This document shows, piece after piece, positions 17,941 to 28,327 of a stretch of DNA of 57,743 nucleotides. The position numbers and the translations under genes are program-made. How positions within the stretch are numbered: position 1 is the stretch's first letter; each line of letters begins with the position of its first letter. This DNA comes from an uncultured Collinsella sp. (GTDB lineage: Bacteria; Actinomycetota; Coriobacteriia; Coriobacteriales; Coriobacteriaceae): positions 1 through 57,743 of the forward strand of contig UQHV01000016.1 of assembly GCA_900540895.1 (NCBI GenBank), in the 5' to 3' direction. Below the pieces are notes generated by a model, which was given only the letters and a program-made list of their open reading frames with translations, was not told the DNA's origin and did no database searches.

Positions 17941-18261
17941 AAAGAACGTCTCCCCTCAACCAAAGCCGAGACGGCTACAAATAACAGCGGAAAGCCAAGT
18001 CACCAGCCCATCCGCAATAACATTTCAACAAGAACAAATATACCCAAAACCAAAGAAAGAGCCGCAATAAAAGCAGCTCTTCCAACAAAGCAATTATCAG
18101 CGAAGACGCCCCTCCCTGGCCCAACGGCACCCGGGCGAGACAAGCAGCGTCAACGTAGTCCCCGGGGCGCCCGCCTATATCGTCCCGCGCACAGTTTCGC
18201 AGCGCAGCGAGAATGTTTGAGCACGGGATGATATAGGCGGGCGCCCCGGGGACGGACAAAC
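17941..18261. other. 321-base gap between def and fmt
   Basis: Apart from the long palindrome at 18158-18253 I see no gene and no clear promoter. A 94-codon open frame on the minus strand runs through the palindrome but has no ribosome site and no recognisable protein character. Confidence 0.6.
18158..18253. repeat. 96-base near-perfect palindrome between def and fmt
   Basis: Arms 18158-18187 and 18224-18253 (30 bases each) match at 29 positions around a 36-base centre. The arms include CCCCGGGGCGCCCGCC and CTATATC. The single mismatch is a transition. Confidence 0.85.
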
Positions 18262-18798
18262 CTACTCCGTCTCGCCCGGTCGAGCGCCGCGGGCCAGGGC
18301 GTCCTGGTACTCCTTGACAGCCTTGAGCCTCTGCATAGGCTTCAGTCGCTCGAACATGGTGTTGCCGTGCAGGTGATCAATCTCGTGCTGCAGGCACACG
18401 CAGAATAAATCGCCCGTGGCCTCGTAGCGAATCAGGTTGGCGTCCAGGTCGTACGCCTCGACGACGACATGGTCGGGACGCTCGATCTCGCAGCTAATGC
18501 CGGGGATGGACAGGCAGCCCTCGCTAAACGGCACCAGATGGTCGCTCTGCTCAACAATGACAGGGTTGATGAGCACGTACGGGTCATAGTCGTTCTTGTC
18601 GCTGTAATCGCAGTCGATGGTGACGAGCTGAATGAGCTCGCCGATCTGCGGGGCAGCCAGACCGCAACCGCCGTTGTCGAACATCATCTTCTTCATCTTC
18701 TCGGCAAGCGCCTCGATCGCCGGGGTAATCTCCTCGATGACGGCGCACTCCTGGCGCAGACGAGGGTCGGGCGACAGTACGATTCCGTTGGCTTCCAT
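18262..18798 (-). CDS. def: Peptide deformylase
   Basis: The 178-residue metalloenzyme removes the N-formyl group from new proteins. All three motifs are present: GCGLAAPQIG, EGCLSIPG with the metal-binding Cys, and QHEIDHLHG with two metal-binding His and the catalytic Glu. I placed the start at 18798 because GAAAGG lies 6 bases upstream of this ATG; the ATG two codons earlier would directly abut it. The gene follows priA closely and precedes fmt, its metabolic partner. Confidence 0.95.
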   Translation of the reverse strand: MEANGIVLSPDPRLRQECAVIEEITPAIEALAEKMKKMMFDNGGCGLAAPQIGELIQLVTIDCDYSDKNDYDPYVLINPVIVEQSDHLVPFSEGCLSIPGISCEIERPDHVVVEAYDLDANLIRYEATGDLFCVCLQHEIDHLHGNTMFERLKPMQRLKAVKEYQDALARGARPGETE

Positions 18799-18816
18799 GG
18801 CCATCCTTTCGGGTTG

Positions 18817-21270
18817 TTACATCAAATCATAGGCGTCGACGTCAACGCTCACGCTCACGCCGCGCACGGAGCCCACCTCTTTGAGGCAGGCGTCGATATC
18901 ATCAGAGACATGGTACCCCACGGGCGACTTCACAAGCAGATGGAAGCGATAACGGTCCTTGGCTCTCTCGATTACACACGAAGCCGGGCCCAGCACCTGC
19001 GGCACAGCGCTACCCACCTGCAAAAAATCGGGAGCGGCGGCATGCCAGCGGCGCTTGAGCAACTTTGCGATGCGCCCAATGTAATCCTGCGCCTCGTCAC
19101 GATTCGCCGACCACACCAAAATGTTAACCAGGCGCACAAACGGCGGATACAGCGCGTCGCGACGCTGGTCCAAGTCGTAGTCGGTAAAGATCGAGCGATC
19201 ATGCTCGGCAACGGCGCGAATGACCGGGTCCTCGGGCAGATAGGTCTGGATAATGACCTCGCCAGGGCGATCGCCGCGCCCGGCACGGCCGGCGACCTGC
19301 TCCAGCAGATCGTAGGCGCGCTCCCCTGCGCGAAAGTCGGGCAGCTTGAGGGCGAAGTCGGCATTGACCACGCCTACGAGCGTGACCTCGGGAAAATCGA
19401 GACCCTTTGCGATCATTTGGGTGCCCAGCAACACGGCACAATCCGCCGCATCGAACTGCTCGAGCAGCTTTTTGTGCGCATCCTTGCCGCGCGTGGAATC
19501 GGCATCCATGCGAATAATGGCGACATCCTCGGGAAGCATCTGGTGCAGTGCGTCCTCGATCTGCTGCGTTCCCAGACCCATTTTTGCCAGGTAGCGACTG
19601 CCACATTTGGGGCATCGGCTCGTGGGCGCGGGATACGGCTGCACGCGCCAAGACGAACCGCAGGTGTGACATTGCAGCGTGTGCGTGCGCTCGTGATATG
19701 TAAGCGCGGTGGAGCAGTGATTGCAGGTGGGGACGCATCCGCACTCGCGGCACATCAAGAACGGCGCAAAGCCACGGCGGTTGTGCAACAGCACGGCCTT
19801 CTCGCGGCGCTCGACCACACGCTCCAAGCCCTCCATCAAGGGTTTTGAGAACATGCAGCGGCTGCCATGCGAGAACTCGCGGCGCAGGTCGGCAATGCGG
19901 ACAGTCGGCAGCACGGCGTGTCCCGGGCGCTCGGGCATCTCGACGCGCGTCCAGGTGGCACCGTTATACATGCCACGGCGGCAGCGGTCGAGAGCCTCGG
20001 CCGAGGGCGTGGCGGAGCCCAACACAAGCGGGCAGCGGTAACGCCGCGCCATCTCTGCCGCCACCTCGCGCGCGTGGTAGCGCGGACTGGAACCCTGCTT
20101 GTAACTGGTCTCATGCTCCTCGTCGATGATGATGAGGCCCAAGTCGCTGAGCGGGCAAAAGAGCGCCGAGCGGGCGCCCACGACCACGCGAGCGGCACCG
20201 CTGGCGACCATATCCCACTGGTCCAGGCGCTCGCCAGCCGAAAGGCGGGAATGGAACACGGCGACCGTCTCGCCAAAGCGCGAGCGGAAGCGGCCGACAG
20301 TTTGGGCCGTCAGCGAGATCTCGGGCACGAGCACGCAAGCCGAGTGACCGGCCGCGAGCACGCGCTCGATAGCGGAGAGGTAGACCTCGGTTTTGCCGGA
20401 GCCCGTAACACCGTCCACGAGCACCACGTCGCCGTGGGCGTCAAGACGGGCACGCTCAATCTGCGCGAGCGCTTGCCGTTGACCGTTGGTGAGTGCCACC
20501 GGCGCCTTACCGCTTGCCGAGGACAGCGTGGTCTGCTCGCTGCAACCGCGCCAGGCGCGGCGCTCTTCCACCACCACGACGCCTCTTTTTTCAAACGCTT
20601 TGATGGTCGCCGACATGCTGTTGTAGAGCAGGTTGAGATCGCGCGTCGTGACCGGGCCGCATTGGAGCGCCTCGATGAGCTGACGCTGGCGGACCGCGGT
20701 CTTGGGAGGCGTGTAGTCGAAACCCTCGGGCGTAAGCATGACCCAGCGGTTTTGGATGGGTTTAACGGCGGGGCGCTCAACGGTCCACACACCGTCATCG
20801 CCCTTGACCACGCGCGGGCTGCCGCCCGGAGGCAAAAACAGGCGCAGGCACTCGGAAAGCGTCGCGACGTACTCGCGGCTCATCCAGTGCGCGATGCGGG
20901 CAGCCTCGGCGGTAAAGAGCGGTTTGCTGAGGATGGCTTCGACGGGCTTGATGCGCGAAGGGTCGAGGGCGTTGTTACCTTGCAGGTCACCAAGCTCGGG
21001 CGCAATGTCGACGATGTAGCCTGCGGCGGCACGGTTGCCAAAGTGGACCAGGACCGTCGATCCGACCTGGGCCTCGTTGGCAAGGGACTCGGGGATGCTG
21101 TAAGCAAACGGTTCGGACAGCGCACGGGTGGGGATGTCGAGAACCACGCTCGTGTAGGCGGCGATGGGCTCAGGCACAGGCTCGGGCTTGGCCGGGGCGG
21201 CAGCGGATGCCGGCGCCGCCAGAGTCTTCTCCGGTTCCGGCGAACCAAAGAGCGTTAGTTGCTCAGCCAT
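18817..21270 (-). CDS. priA: Primosomal protein N' (replication restart helicase PriA)
   Basis: The 817-residue superfamily 2 helicase reloads the replisome at stalled forks. Visible are an N-terminal DNA-binding region, Walker A GVTGSGKTEVYL near residue 290, DEEH with flanking ETSYKQ, and a zinc-binding insert of four Cys pairs (CRECG, CNHC, CHTCG, CPKCG). The helicase motifs GTQMIAKGLDFPEV and QVAGRAGRGDRPG follow. The first 35 residues are Ala/Pro-rich and unusual but short. GGAGG lies upstream of the ATG. It is probably co-transcribed with def, 18 bases downstream. Confidence 0.95.
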   Translation of the reverse strand: MAEQLTLFGSPEPEKTLAAPASAAAPAKPEPVPEPIAAYTSVVLDIPTRALSEPFAYSIPESLANEAQVGSTVLVHFGNRAAAGYIVDIAPELGDLQGNNALDPSRIKPVEAILSKPLFTAEAARIAHWMSREYVATLSECLRLFLPPGGSPRVVKGDDGVWTVERPAVKPIQNRWVMLTPEGFDYTPPKTAVRQRQLIEALQCGPVTTRDLNLLYNSMSATIKAFEKRGVVVVEERRAWRGCSEQTTLSSASGKAPVALTNGQRQALAQIERARLDAHGDVVLVDGVTGSGKTEVYLSAIERVLAAGHSACVLVPEISLTAQTVGRFRSRFGETVAVFHSRLSAGERLDQWDMVASGAARVVVGARSALFCPLSDLGLIIIDEEHETSYKQGSSPRYHAREVAAEMARRYRCPLVLGSATPSAEALDRCRRGMYNGATWTRVEMPERPGHAVLPTVRIADLRREFSHGSRCMFSKPLMEGLERVVERREKAVLLHNRRGFAPFLMCRECGCVPTCNHCSTALTYHERTHTLQCHTCGSSWRVQPYPAPTSRCPKCGSRYLAKMGLGTQQIEDALHQMLPEDVAIIRMDADSTRGKDAHKKLLEQFDAADCAVLLGTQMIAKGLDFPEVTLVGVVNADFALKLPDFRAGERAYDLLEQVAGRAGRGDRPGEVIIQTYLPEDPVIRAVAEHDRSIFTDYDLDQRRDALYPPFVRLVNILVWSANRDEAQDYIGRIAKLLKRRWHAAAPDFLQVGSAVPQVLGPASCVIERAKDRYRFHLLVKSPVGYHVSDDIDACLKEVGSVRGVSVSVDVDAYDLM

Positions 21271-21300
21271 GGCCCCAGCACCTCCTATCCCATACGTCTA

Positions 21301-21335
21301 CAGAAACAAGAGCCCCGCTCGGGTGAACGGGGCTC
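21301..21335 (-). terminator. Terminator after gltX
   Basis: On the minus strand an 8-bp stem, GAGCCCCG with CGGGGCTC, closes a 10-base loop. It is followed by TTGTTTCTG and lies 24 bases beyond the gltX stop. Confidence 0.7.
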
Positions 21336-21358
21336 GGATACATACGTTTGCGCAGCGA

Positions 21359-22834
21359 TTACAGCGCCATCGTGCGGGCGCGGTCGATGCGCGCCAGGCA
21401 GTCGTCGCGACCGACGAGTGCCATGGTCTCGCCCAGCGGAGGGCTCACCATGTTGCCGCAAACGGCAACGCGCACGGCCTGGAACACCACGCGCTTCTTG
21501 AGGTCCATCTGCTCGGGCAGCGGTTCAAGCGCAGCGTCGATGTTCGCGGCTGTCCACTCGGCTACACCCTCAAGCGCGGCCTTGGCGGCGTCCAGGATGG
21601 CACCCATACCTTCCTTGGCCAGGCCCTTGTTGACGGACTTCTCGTCATACTCGAGCGTCTCGGCCGTGGCAAAGATGGGAGCGGCGACGGTCACGGCGTC
21701 GGCCGACATCTTGGTGCGCGGCTTGACAATGGCAGCGAGCGCGTCGATCCAGTCCTCGCCGTACTCGACGTTGCCCTCGATGAGGCCTGCTTCGTGCAGC
21801 TCGGGGACCATGATCTCGTCGGCAAACTGCGCGTCGGACATGCCGTTGATGTACTCGGCATTGACCCAGTCGAGCTTCTTGGGATCAAAGGTCGCGGGAT
21901 TCTTGGAGATGCGGTCGAGCGAGAACTTGCTGGCCAGGACGTCGCGCGGGATAATCGTGGTCTCGCCGTCGAGCGACCAGCCGAGCAGCGCCAGGTAGTT
22001 GACGAAGGCATCGGACAGGTAACCGGCGTCGCGATACTCCTCCACCGAGGTGGCGCCGTGGCGCTTGGAGAGCTTTTTGCCGTCGGCACCCAGAATCATG
22101 GAGATGTGGGCGAACGTGGGCACGGGCGCGCCGAGGGCCTCGTAGACCATGACCTGGCGCGGGGTGTTGGACAGGTGATCGTCGCCGCGGATGACGTGGG
22201 TGATCTTCATCATGGCGTCGTCGACGACGGTCGCGAAGTTGTACGTGGGCGTGCCGTCGGAGCGGAAGATGACAAAGTCGTCGAGCTCCTTGGCATCGAA
22301 GGTCACCTCGCCGTGGACGGCGTCGTGGATGACGACGTCACCGCGGTCCTCGGGCACCTTGATGCGCAAGACGTAGGACTCGCCGGCCTCGATGCGGCGA
22401 CGGGCCTCCTCGGGATCAAGATCGCGGCAACGACGCTGATAGCCCTGGAAGGGGTCCTTGCGCTCTTGCGCGGCCTTACGGTCGGCGTCGAGCTGCTCCT
22501 TGGTGCAGAAGCAGGGATAGGCCTTGCCCTCGTCCCAAAGCTTCTGGGCGGCCTGCTTATACAGGTCCAGGCGCTCGGTCTGGGCGTAGGGGCCATAGTC
22601 GCCGCCCACCTCGGGACCCTCGTCCCAGTCCAGGCCCAGCCAACGCATGGCGCGCAGAATGATCTGCGTGTTCTCGTCGGTGGAGCGGGTGGGGTCGGTG
22701 TCGTCGATGCGCAGGATGAACGTGCCGCCGTTTGAGCGGGCGAAAGCCCAGTTATAGATAGCGGTGCGGGCGCCGCCGATGTGCAGCTTGCCCGTCGGTG
22801 AGGGTGCAAAGCGGACGCGAACGTCTGATGCCAT
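21359..22834 (-). CDS. gltX: Glutamyl-tRNA synthetase
   Basis: The 491-residue class I synthetase charges tRNA-Glu. The HIGH-type motif reads HIGG within APSPTGKLHIGGARTA, and the KMSKS-type motif reads KLSKRHG. The helical anticodon-binding domain fills the C-terminal third. The ATG at 22832-22834 follows GAGGAGATATCC; a longer open frame upstream runs into the palindrome and is not used. A tRNA-Glu gene lies at the right end of the window. Whether it also charges tRNA-Gln cannot be decided here. Confidence 0.95.
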   Translation of the reverse strand: MASDVRVRFAPSPTGKLHIGGARTAIYNWAFARSNGGTFILRIDDTDPTRSTDENTQIILRAMRWLGLDWDEGPEVGGDYGPYAQTERLDLYKQAAQKLWDEGKAYPCFCTKEQLDADRKAAQERKDPFQGYQRRCRDLDPEEARRRIEAGESYVLRIKVPEDRGDVVIHDAVHGEVTFDAKELDDFVIFRSDGTPTYNFATVVDDAMMKITHVIRGDDHLSNTPRQVMVYEALGAPVPTFAHISMILGADGKKLSKRHGATSVEEYRDAGYLSDAFVNYLALLGWSLDGETTIIPRDVLASKFSLDRISKNPATFDPKKLDWVNAEYINGMSDAQFADEIMVPELHEAGLIEGNVEYGEDWIDALAAIVKPRTKMSADAVTVAAPIFATAETLEYDEKSVNKGLAKEGMGAILDAAKAALEGVAEWTAANIDAALEPLPEQMDLKKRVVFQAVRVAVCGNMVSPPLGETMALVGRDDCLARIDRARTMAL

Positions 22835-22915
22835 GGATATCTCCTCGATTGCAGGATGGATGTCTAACTGCACCAGTATAAAGCAACAATGCGACCTCCG
22901 CACAAAGGGCACCGA

Positions 22916-23005
22916 CCTACTCATTGGGGACAGACTTAAATGACCAGTCTTTGGGGACGTTCTTAATTTAAGGCCACTCATTTAAGCCTGTCCCCAATGA
23001 GTAGG
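22916..23005. repeat. 90-base palindrome between gltX and metK
   Basis: Arms 22916-22943 and 22978-23005 (28 bases each) match at 27 positions around a 34-base centre. The arms contain CTCATTGGGGACAG, and the centre repeats TTTGGGGACG. GGGGACAG-type palindromes are known in other bacteria as REP-like elements near Y1 transposases. No transposase is present here. Confidence 0.8.
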
Positions 23006-23112
23006 TGCGGAAAGGGTGTGAATGTTGGATTTACGCGCTATGATGTGCCCTTGCATACAGAGCCCGGCGGAATGGTAACGGTCGCCGGGACACGTTATTC
23101 GAAAGGACAATC

Positions 23113-24393
<1,281 letters not shown>

Positions 24394-24434
24394 TTAAGAG
24401 CCGCTAAGGTCACAACACGCATGCGCTTTCAAAA

Positions 24435-24467
24435 GAAGCACCGCCCCCAAGCGGTGCTTCTTTTTTA
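24435..24467 (+). terminator. Intrinsic terminator after metK
   Basis: A perfect 10-bp stem, GAAGCACCGC with GCGGTGCTTC, closes a 6-base loop and is followed by seven T residues. It lies 41 bases after the stop codon. Confidence 0.92.
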
Positions 24468-24560
24468 TTAATCCGGTGGTGAAGACGCTTCGATATGAGC
24501 CTACGCTGCGTCACCAGCTAATGAATTTTGCAGCACACGCGCCTCTACCATGTATCCTTA

Positions 24561-24681
24561 GTTCCGAGGGCTTTGGTATTTGGTCGGTCGCGAGTTCCGC
24601 ACGAGCCGGAGGCCACTTAATGTGGCCTCCGTGCGAGCCAGGACTGTAGAGCAGGCGACCAAATACCAAAGTCCTCGGAAC
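24561..24681. repeat. Nested palindrome upstream of the serine dehydratase gene
   Basis: Outer arms 24561-24586 and 24656-24681 (26 bases) match at 25 positions. Inside is a second hairpin, GGAGGCCAC with GTGGCCTCC around TTAAT (24608-24630), flanked by CGCAC and GTGCG. It lies within the 311-base gap after metK, whose remainder (24468-24560) shows nothing recognisable. The right arm ends 23 bases before the next start codon, so the structure must lie in or next to the leader of that gene. Confidence 0.8.
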
Positions 24682-24704
24682 GACGGGATAGAACAGGAGC
24701 ACCC

Positions 24705-26312
24705 ATGGCAGGCAAGCCGCAAACACTAGCTACGACCTCGGCATTCGAGATCTTGGGCCCCGTCATGGTCGGCCCCAGCTCATCACACACCGCCGGCGCC
24801 CTGCGCTGCGCCCAAGTTGCCGCCAGCCTGCTAGAAGGCCGCATTACCAAGGTCACCTTTGGCCTGTGGAACTCCTTCGCCCACACCTACCGCGGCCACG
24901 GCACCGATCGTGCGCTCGTCGCGGGCATACTGGGCCTCGACACCGATGACGAGAACATCAAGCAGGCCTTCGACCTCGCGCGCGAGCAGGGCCTCGAATA
25001 TCACTTTGACATCAAGGGCGACGACGCCTCCATCCACCCCAATACCGTCGACATCGACATGGTCGATGACACGGGCGCCACGGCACAGGTCCGCGGTGAA
25101 AGCCTTGGCGGCGGCAAGATGCGCATCAGCCGCATTAACGGCGTCGGCGTCGACATCTCGGGCATGTATTCCACGCTCTTCGTGGCGCACAAGGACGTTC
25201 CCGGCGTGCTCGCCGCGCTCACGAACCTGCTCGCCTACGCCCACGTGAACATCGCCTTCTGCCGCACCTACCGAACCGAAGTGGGCGGCCAGGCCTACTC
25301 CGTCTTTGAGACCGACGGTGCGCCCGACGACACCGTCGTCCCCATGTTACGCAAGCTCGACAATGTCGATTACGCGACCTTTATCGAGCTCCCCGGTTCT
25401 GCCTCGTCGCTCTCCCCCGGCGTCTCGGCCAAGGAGATCTTCGACGACGGCGAGCAGCTGCTCGATGCGTGCGAGGAACTGGGGCTCAGCATCGGCGCCG
25501 TCATGGCCGTGCGTGAGGCGCGCCTGACCGGCGAAGCCCACGCCGTCGACGCCATGCGTCGCGTGCTCGACGTCATGCGGGAGGAGACCACGGCCCCCAT
25601 CGCCAATCCGCAGCGATCGCTCGGCGGGCTTATCGGCGGCGAGGCCAAACTCGTCGATGCCACCGGCCGCAACGATTTGAGCACGAGCCTGATGGGCGCC
25701 GTCCAGACCGACGCCGTAGCCCGCGCCATGGCCGTGCTCGAGCGCTCGGCCACGATGGGCGTAATCGTCGCAGCTCCGACGGCAGGATCCGCGGGTGTTG
25801 TGCCCGGCTGCGTGCTGGCGCTCGCCGATCGCCTGCAGCTCGACGACGAGCAGGTCATGGACGCGCTCTACTGCGCAGCCGCCATCGGCCTCAACCTCAC
25901 CACAAGCGCCTGCGTCGCCGGCGCTGAGGGCGGCTGTCAGGCCGAGGTGGGAAGCGCCGCCGCCATGGCGGCCGCCGCGCTGGTGCAGATGCTCGGCGGC
26001 ACGCCCGAGCAGGCGCTCGACGCCAGTTCCATCGCGCTGAGTAACCTGCTGGGCCTCGTTTGTGACCCCGTCGGTGGCCTCGTGGAGGTGCCCTGCCAAA
26101 ACCGCAACGCCATCGGCGTGGCAGCGGCCTTTAGCTCGGCACAACTCGCCCTCGCAGGCATTAAGAGCTTGGTGCCGTTTGACCAGATGGCACATGTCAT
26201 GCTCTCGGTGGGCCACGCGTTGCCAGCCACGCTGCGCGAGACGGCAAAGGGCGGCATCGCGCAGGCTCCGGCCGCACTTTCGGCCTGTGCAAAATGCGGC
26301 GTGTGCGGATAG
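24705..26312 (+). CDS. L-serine ammonia-lyase, iron-sulfur type, single chain (beta, ACT and alpha parts)
   Basis: The 535-residue enzyme converts L-serine to pyruvate and ammonia using a [4Fe-4S] cluster. The N-terminal beta part begins near FEILGPVMVGPSSSHTAGA. An ACT-like segment (VPGVLAALTNLLAYAHVNI) lies near residues 165-230. The catalytic alpha part follows from about residue 245, with cluster-type cysteines in TTSACVAGAEGGC, GLVCDPVGG and the C-terminal CAKCGVCG. This is the one-chain arrangement, unlike the split SdaAA/SdaAB of Bacillus. ACAGGAG precedes the ATG. It stands alone, with a terminator after it. Confidence 0.93.
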   Translation: MAGKPQTLATTSAFEILGPVMVGPSSSHTAGALRCAQVAASLLEGRITKVTFGLWNSFAHTYRGHGTDRALVAGILGLDTDDENIKQAFDLAREQGLEYHFDIKGDDASIHPNTVDIDMVDDTGATAQVRGESLGGGKMRISRINGVGVDISGMYSTLFVAHKDVPGVLAALTNLLAYAHVNIAFCRTYRTEVGGQAYSVFETDGAPDDTVVPMLRKLDNVDYATFIELPGSASSLSPGVSAKEIFDDGEQLLDACEELGLSIGAVMAVREARLTGEAHAVDAMRRVLDVMREETTAPIANPQRSLGGLIGGEAKLVDATGRNDLSTSLMGAVQTDAVARAMAVLERSATMGVIVAAPTAGSAGVVPGCVLALADRLQLDDEQVMDALYCAAAIGLNLTTSACVAGAEGGCQAEVGSAAAMAAAALVQMLGGTPEQALDASSIALSNLLGLVCDPVGGLVEVPCQNRNAIGVAAAFSSAQLALAGIKSLVPFDQMAHVMLSVGHALPATLRETAKGGIAQAPAALSACAKCGVCG

Positions 26313-26330
26313 CGACAAAGAACGACTCAA

Positions 26331-26357
26331 AGGTGGGACAAATGTCCCACCTCTTTT
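26331..26357 (+). terminator. Terminator after the serine dehydratase gene
   Basis: AGGTGGGACA at 26331-26340 pairs with TGTCCCACCT at 26343-26352. The innermost pairs must open to form a loop. CTTTTG follows. Confidence 0.75.
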
Positions 26358-26398
26358 GAATGCCACCGTTTCCGTACCACAAACAGCAGGGCAATCGC

Positions 26399-26404
26399 TA
26401 TAAT
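26399..26404 (+). promoter_or_regulatory. Possible -10 box for the L,D-transpeptidase gene
   Basis: A perfect TATAAT lies 58 bases upstream of the chosen start. No good -35 hexamer lies 16-18 bases before it, so the call is tentative. Confidence 0.4.
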
Positions 26405-26461
26405 GCAAGCCCAGTAAAAACACGATGAACCGCAAGGCGAAAATCGAAGGATATGCATACG

Positions 26462-28195
26462 ATGTCGCAAAACGATCGAACTCAACTGATTCCCGATCCG
26501 CAGCAGCCGAGCAGGCACGCCGGCGGCGTTCAGTCGCCGCGTCCTATCGCGCCGAGCCACGGTCAGCAGCGTGGTGCGGCAAACGCTTCTCAACGCCCGA
26601 ACCAACAGCGACAGCAGCGTCAACAACGTCAGCAGCACCAGGCAAACGGCAATGCGCCCAAGCAGCCCCCCACGCACGCTCGAGGCGATCGCGGCCCCGC
26701 GCGCAAGTCCGCCGGCAACAATAAGTCGGGCAAAAAGACGACGCTCTTTGTCGTCCTGGGTCTAATCGTCATTGTCTATATCGTAGGCGTCGTAGCATTT
26801 TCGCAGGTAGCCTACCCCAACACCACCATCGCCGGCGTCGACGTCTCGTTCTCCAACGCTTCGTCTGCCGCCACCAAGGTCAACTCGGCATGGAAGCACT
26901 ATAAGCTCACCGTGACAGGCGATGACTTTAACTGGACCTATCAGCCCGAGTCCGATGAGCCCATCGTCGACGGTGAAGCTGCCGCAAAAGAGATTATCAG
27001 CCACAACGAAGCCTTTGTATGGCCGGTCCGCCTTGTGGAATCCTTAAGCGGCAAGACCAAAACAACCGCTACCTCCAACGAAGTCGATCTTGATCAAGAC
27101 GTCGACCTGTCCATGCTCTCCGACACCTTTGACCAAAAGAAGTTTGAGAAGGATCTGGACGCCGCCATCGACGAGTTTAACGAGGGCCGTTCGGGCACGT
27201 TCGAGGCAAATAGCTCCTATGACGAGCAGGCCGGCAAGTTTACCGTCGAGAAGGCGCGCTCCAACGAAAAACTCAACCGCGAGCATGTCATTAAATATGC
27301 CGAGCTCGAGCTTGCCTCGCTGGCCGAGACCGTAGATCTTTCCAAGCTCGGCAACGATGCCTATGAGCCGCTCAATGGAACGCTGACCGATGATCAGATT
27401 CAGGCCGCATGCGATGCCGCCAACAACTTCCTGGGCGTCAACGTGACCCTCAAGCTCAACGGCGAGGATGCTGGCAAGGTTGATGGCAGCTCCGTATTGC
27501 AGTGGATCAGCTTTGCCGATCCGGCCAACCCAACGCTCGATACGACGCAGATCAGCAGCTGGGCAGCCGAGCTCGCTAACGGCTTTAATACCGTGGGCTC
27601 CACTCGCTGGTGGACGCGCGCCGATAGCAAGCAGTGCGCCGTCGAAGGCGGTGACTTTGGTTGGTCCATCGACAGCAGCTCGCTCGCCAAGCAGGTCGAG
27701 GACGCCATTAACAACAAGCAGACTGGCGAAATCGAGATCAAGTACTCCCAGAAGGCCGACACCTTTACCGCAAAGGGAGAGCCCGACTGGAAGGCGTATA
27801 TCGACGTCGACTTGTCCGAACAGCACGCGCGCTACTATGACGAGAGCGGAAATATCGTTTGGGAGGCCAACTTTATCTCGGGCAAGCCGGGCGAGGACGC
27901 CACGCCCGAGGGCGTCTGGCAGATCAACAGCAACGACGGCGGCAGCACCCTGATCGGAGCCAAGGACCCCGAGACCGGCAAGCCCAAATACGAGAGTACG
28001 GTGAGCTACTGGATGCCGTTTGAGGGCAACATGATCGGCTTCCATGATGCCACCTGGCAAAACGACAAGAGCTTCGATAACGCCGAGTCGTACAAATGGT
28101 GCGGCAGCCACGGCTGCATCAACCTGCGCCTGGCAGACGCCAAGGCACTTCACGACTGCATCAAAGTCGGCCTGTGTGTGGTTGTCCACTCGTAG
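26462..28195 (+). CDS. Membrane-anchored L,D-transpeptidase (YkuD) with a YoaR-like domain
   Basis: The 577-residue protein probably forms 3-3 or anchoring crosslinks in peptidoglycan outside the membrane. Residues 1-92 are a cytoplasmic tail rich in Gln, Pro and Arg. A single membrane helix spans about 94-114. A putative peptidoglycan-binding (YoaR/PG_binding_4-like) region covers about 150-300. The YkuD domain ends in WCGSHGCINLRLADA, with the catalytic Cys near residue 551 and the preceding His. I chose ATG 26462 over 26453 because GAAGG ends at 26450, which gives workable spacing only for the later ATG. The next operon follows after a hairpin at 28264-28293. Confidence 0.88.
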   Translation: MSQNDRTQLIPDPQQPSRHAGGVQSPRPIAPSHGQQRGAANASQRPNQQRQQRQQRQQHQANGNAPKQPPTHARGDRGPARKSAGNNKSGKKTTLFVVLGLIVIVYIVGVVAFSQVAYPNTTIAGVDVSFSNASSAATKVNSAWKHYKLTVTGDDFNWTYQPESDEPIVDGEAAAKEIISHNEAFVWPVRLVESLSGKTKTTATSNEVDLDQDVDLSMLSDTFDQKKFEKDLDAAIDEFNEGRSGTFEANSSYDEQAGKFTVEKARSNEKLNREHVIKYAELELASLAETVDLSKLGNDAYEPLNGTLTDDQIQAACDAANNFLGVNVTLKLNGEDAGKVDGSSVLQWISFADPANPTLDTTQISSWAAELANGFNTVGSTRWWTRADSKQCAVEGGDFGWSIDSSSLAKQVEDAINNKQTGEIEIKYSQKADTFTAKGEPDWKAYIDVDLSEQHARYYDESGNIVWEANFISGKPGEDATPEGVWQINSNDGGSTLIGAKDPETGKPKYESTVSYWMPFEGNMIGFHDATWQNDKSFDNAESYKWCGSHGCINLRLADAKALHDCIKVGLCVVVHS

Positions 28196-28263
28196 TGCAA
28201 CGCGCACATTCATACAACGTGGAACCGCTGCGACCAATCTAACAGTTCCGAAAGAAACCGTCT

Positions 28264-28293
28264 TATGCGCCCGCCTCAACCGGTGGGCGCATA
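28264..28293 (+). terminator. Hairpin between the transpeptidase gene and the export operon
   Basis: A 9-bp stem, TATGCGCCC with GGGCGCATA, closes a 12-base loop. The following bases (TACTTATC) are only weakly T-rich, so it may be an attenuator rather than a full terminator. Confidence 0.45.
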
Positions 28294-28327
28294 TACTTAT
28301 CGAGGTACTTTCTATAAAGGAGACGCT

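Noticed and set aside
17975..18259. 94-codon frame in the def-fmt gap with a hydrophobic C-terminus
   Set aside because: It is generated by the palindrome and its AT-rich flank, and has no ribosome site and no family resemblance.
21164..22735. 523-codon open frame on the plus strand opposite priA and gltX
   Set aside because: Low-complexity Val/Leu/Gly-rich product without domains, fully covered by certain genes on the other strand.
23006..23112. SAM riboswitch before metK
   Set aside because: Only a simple CCCGGCG/CGCCGGG hairpin is present; none of the conserved blocks of known SAM riboswitches could be found.
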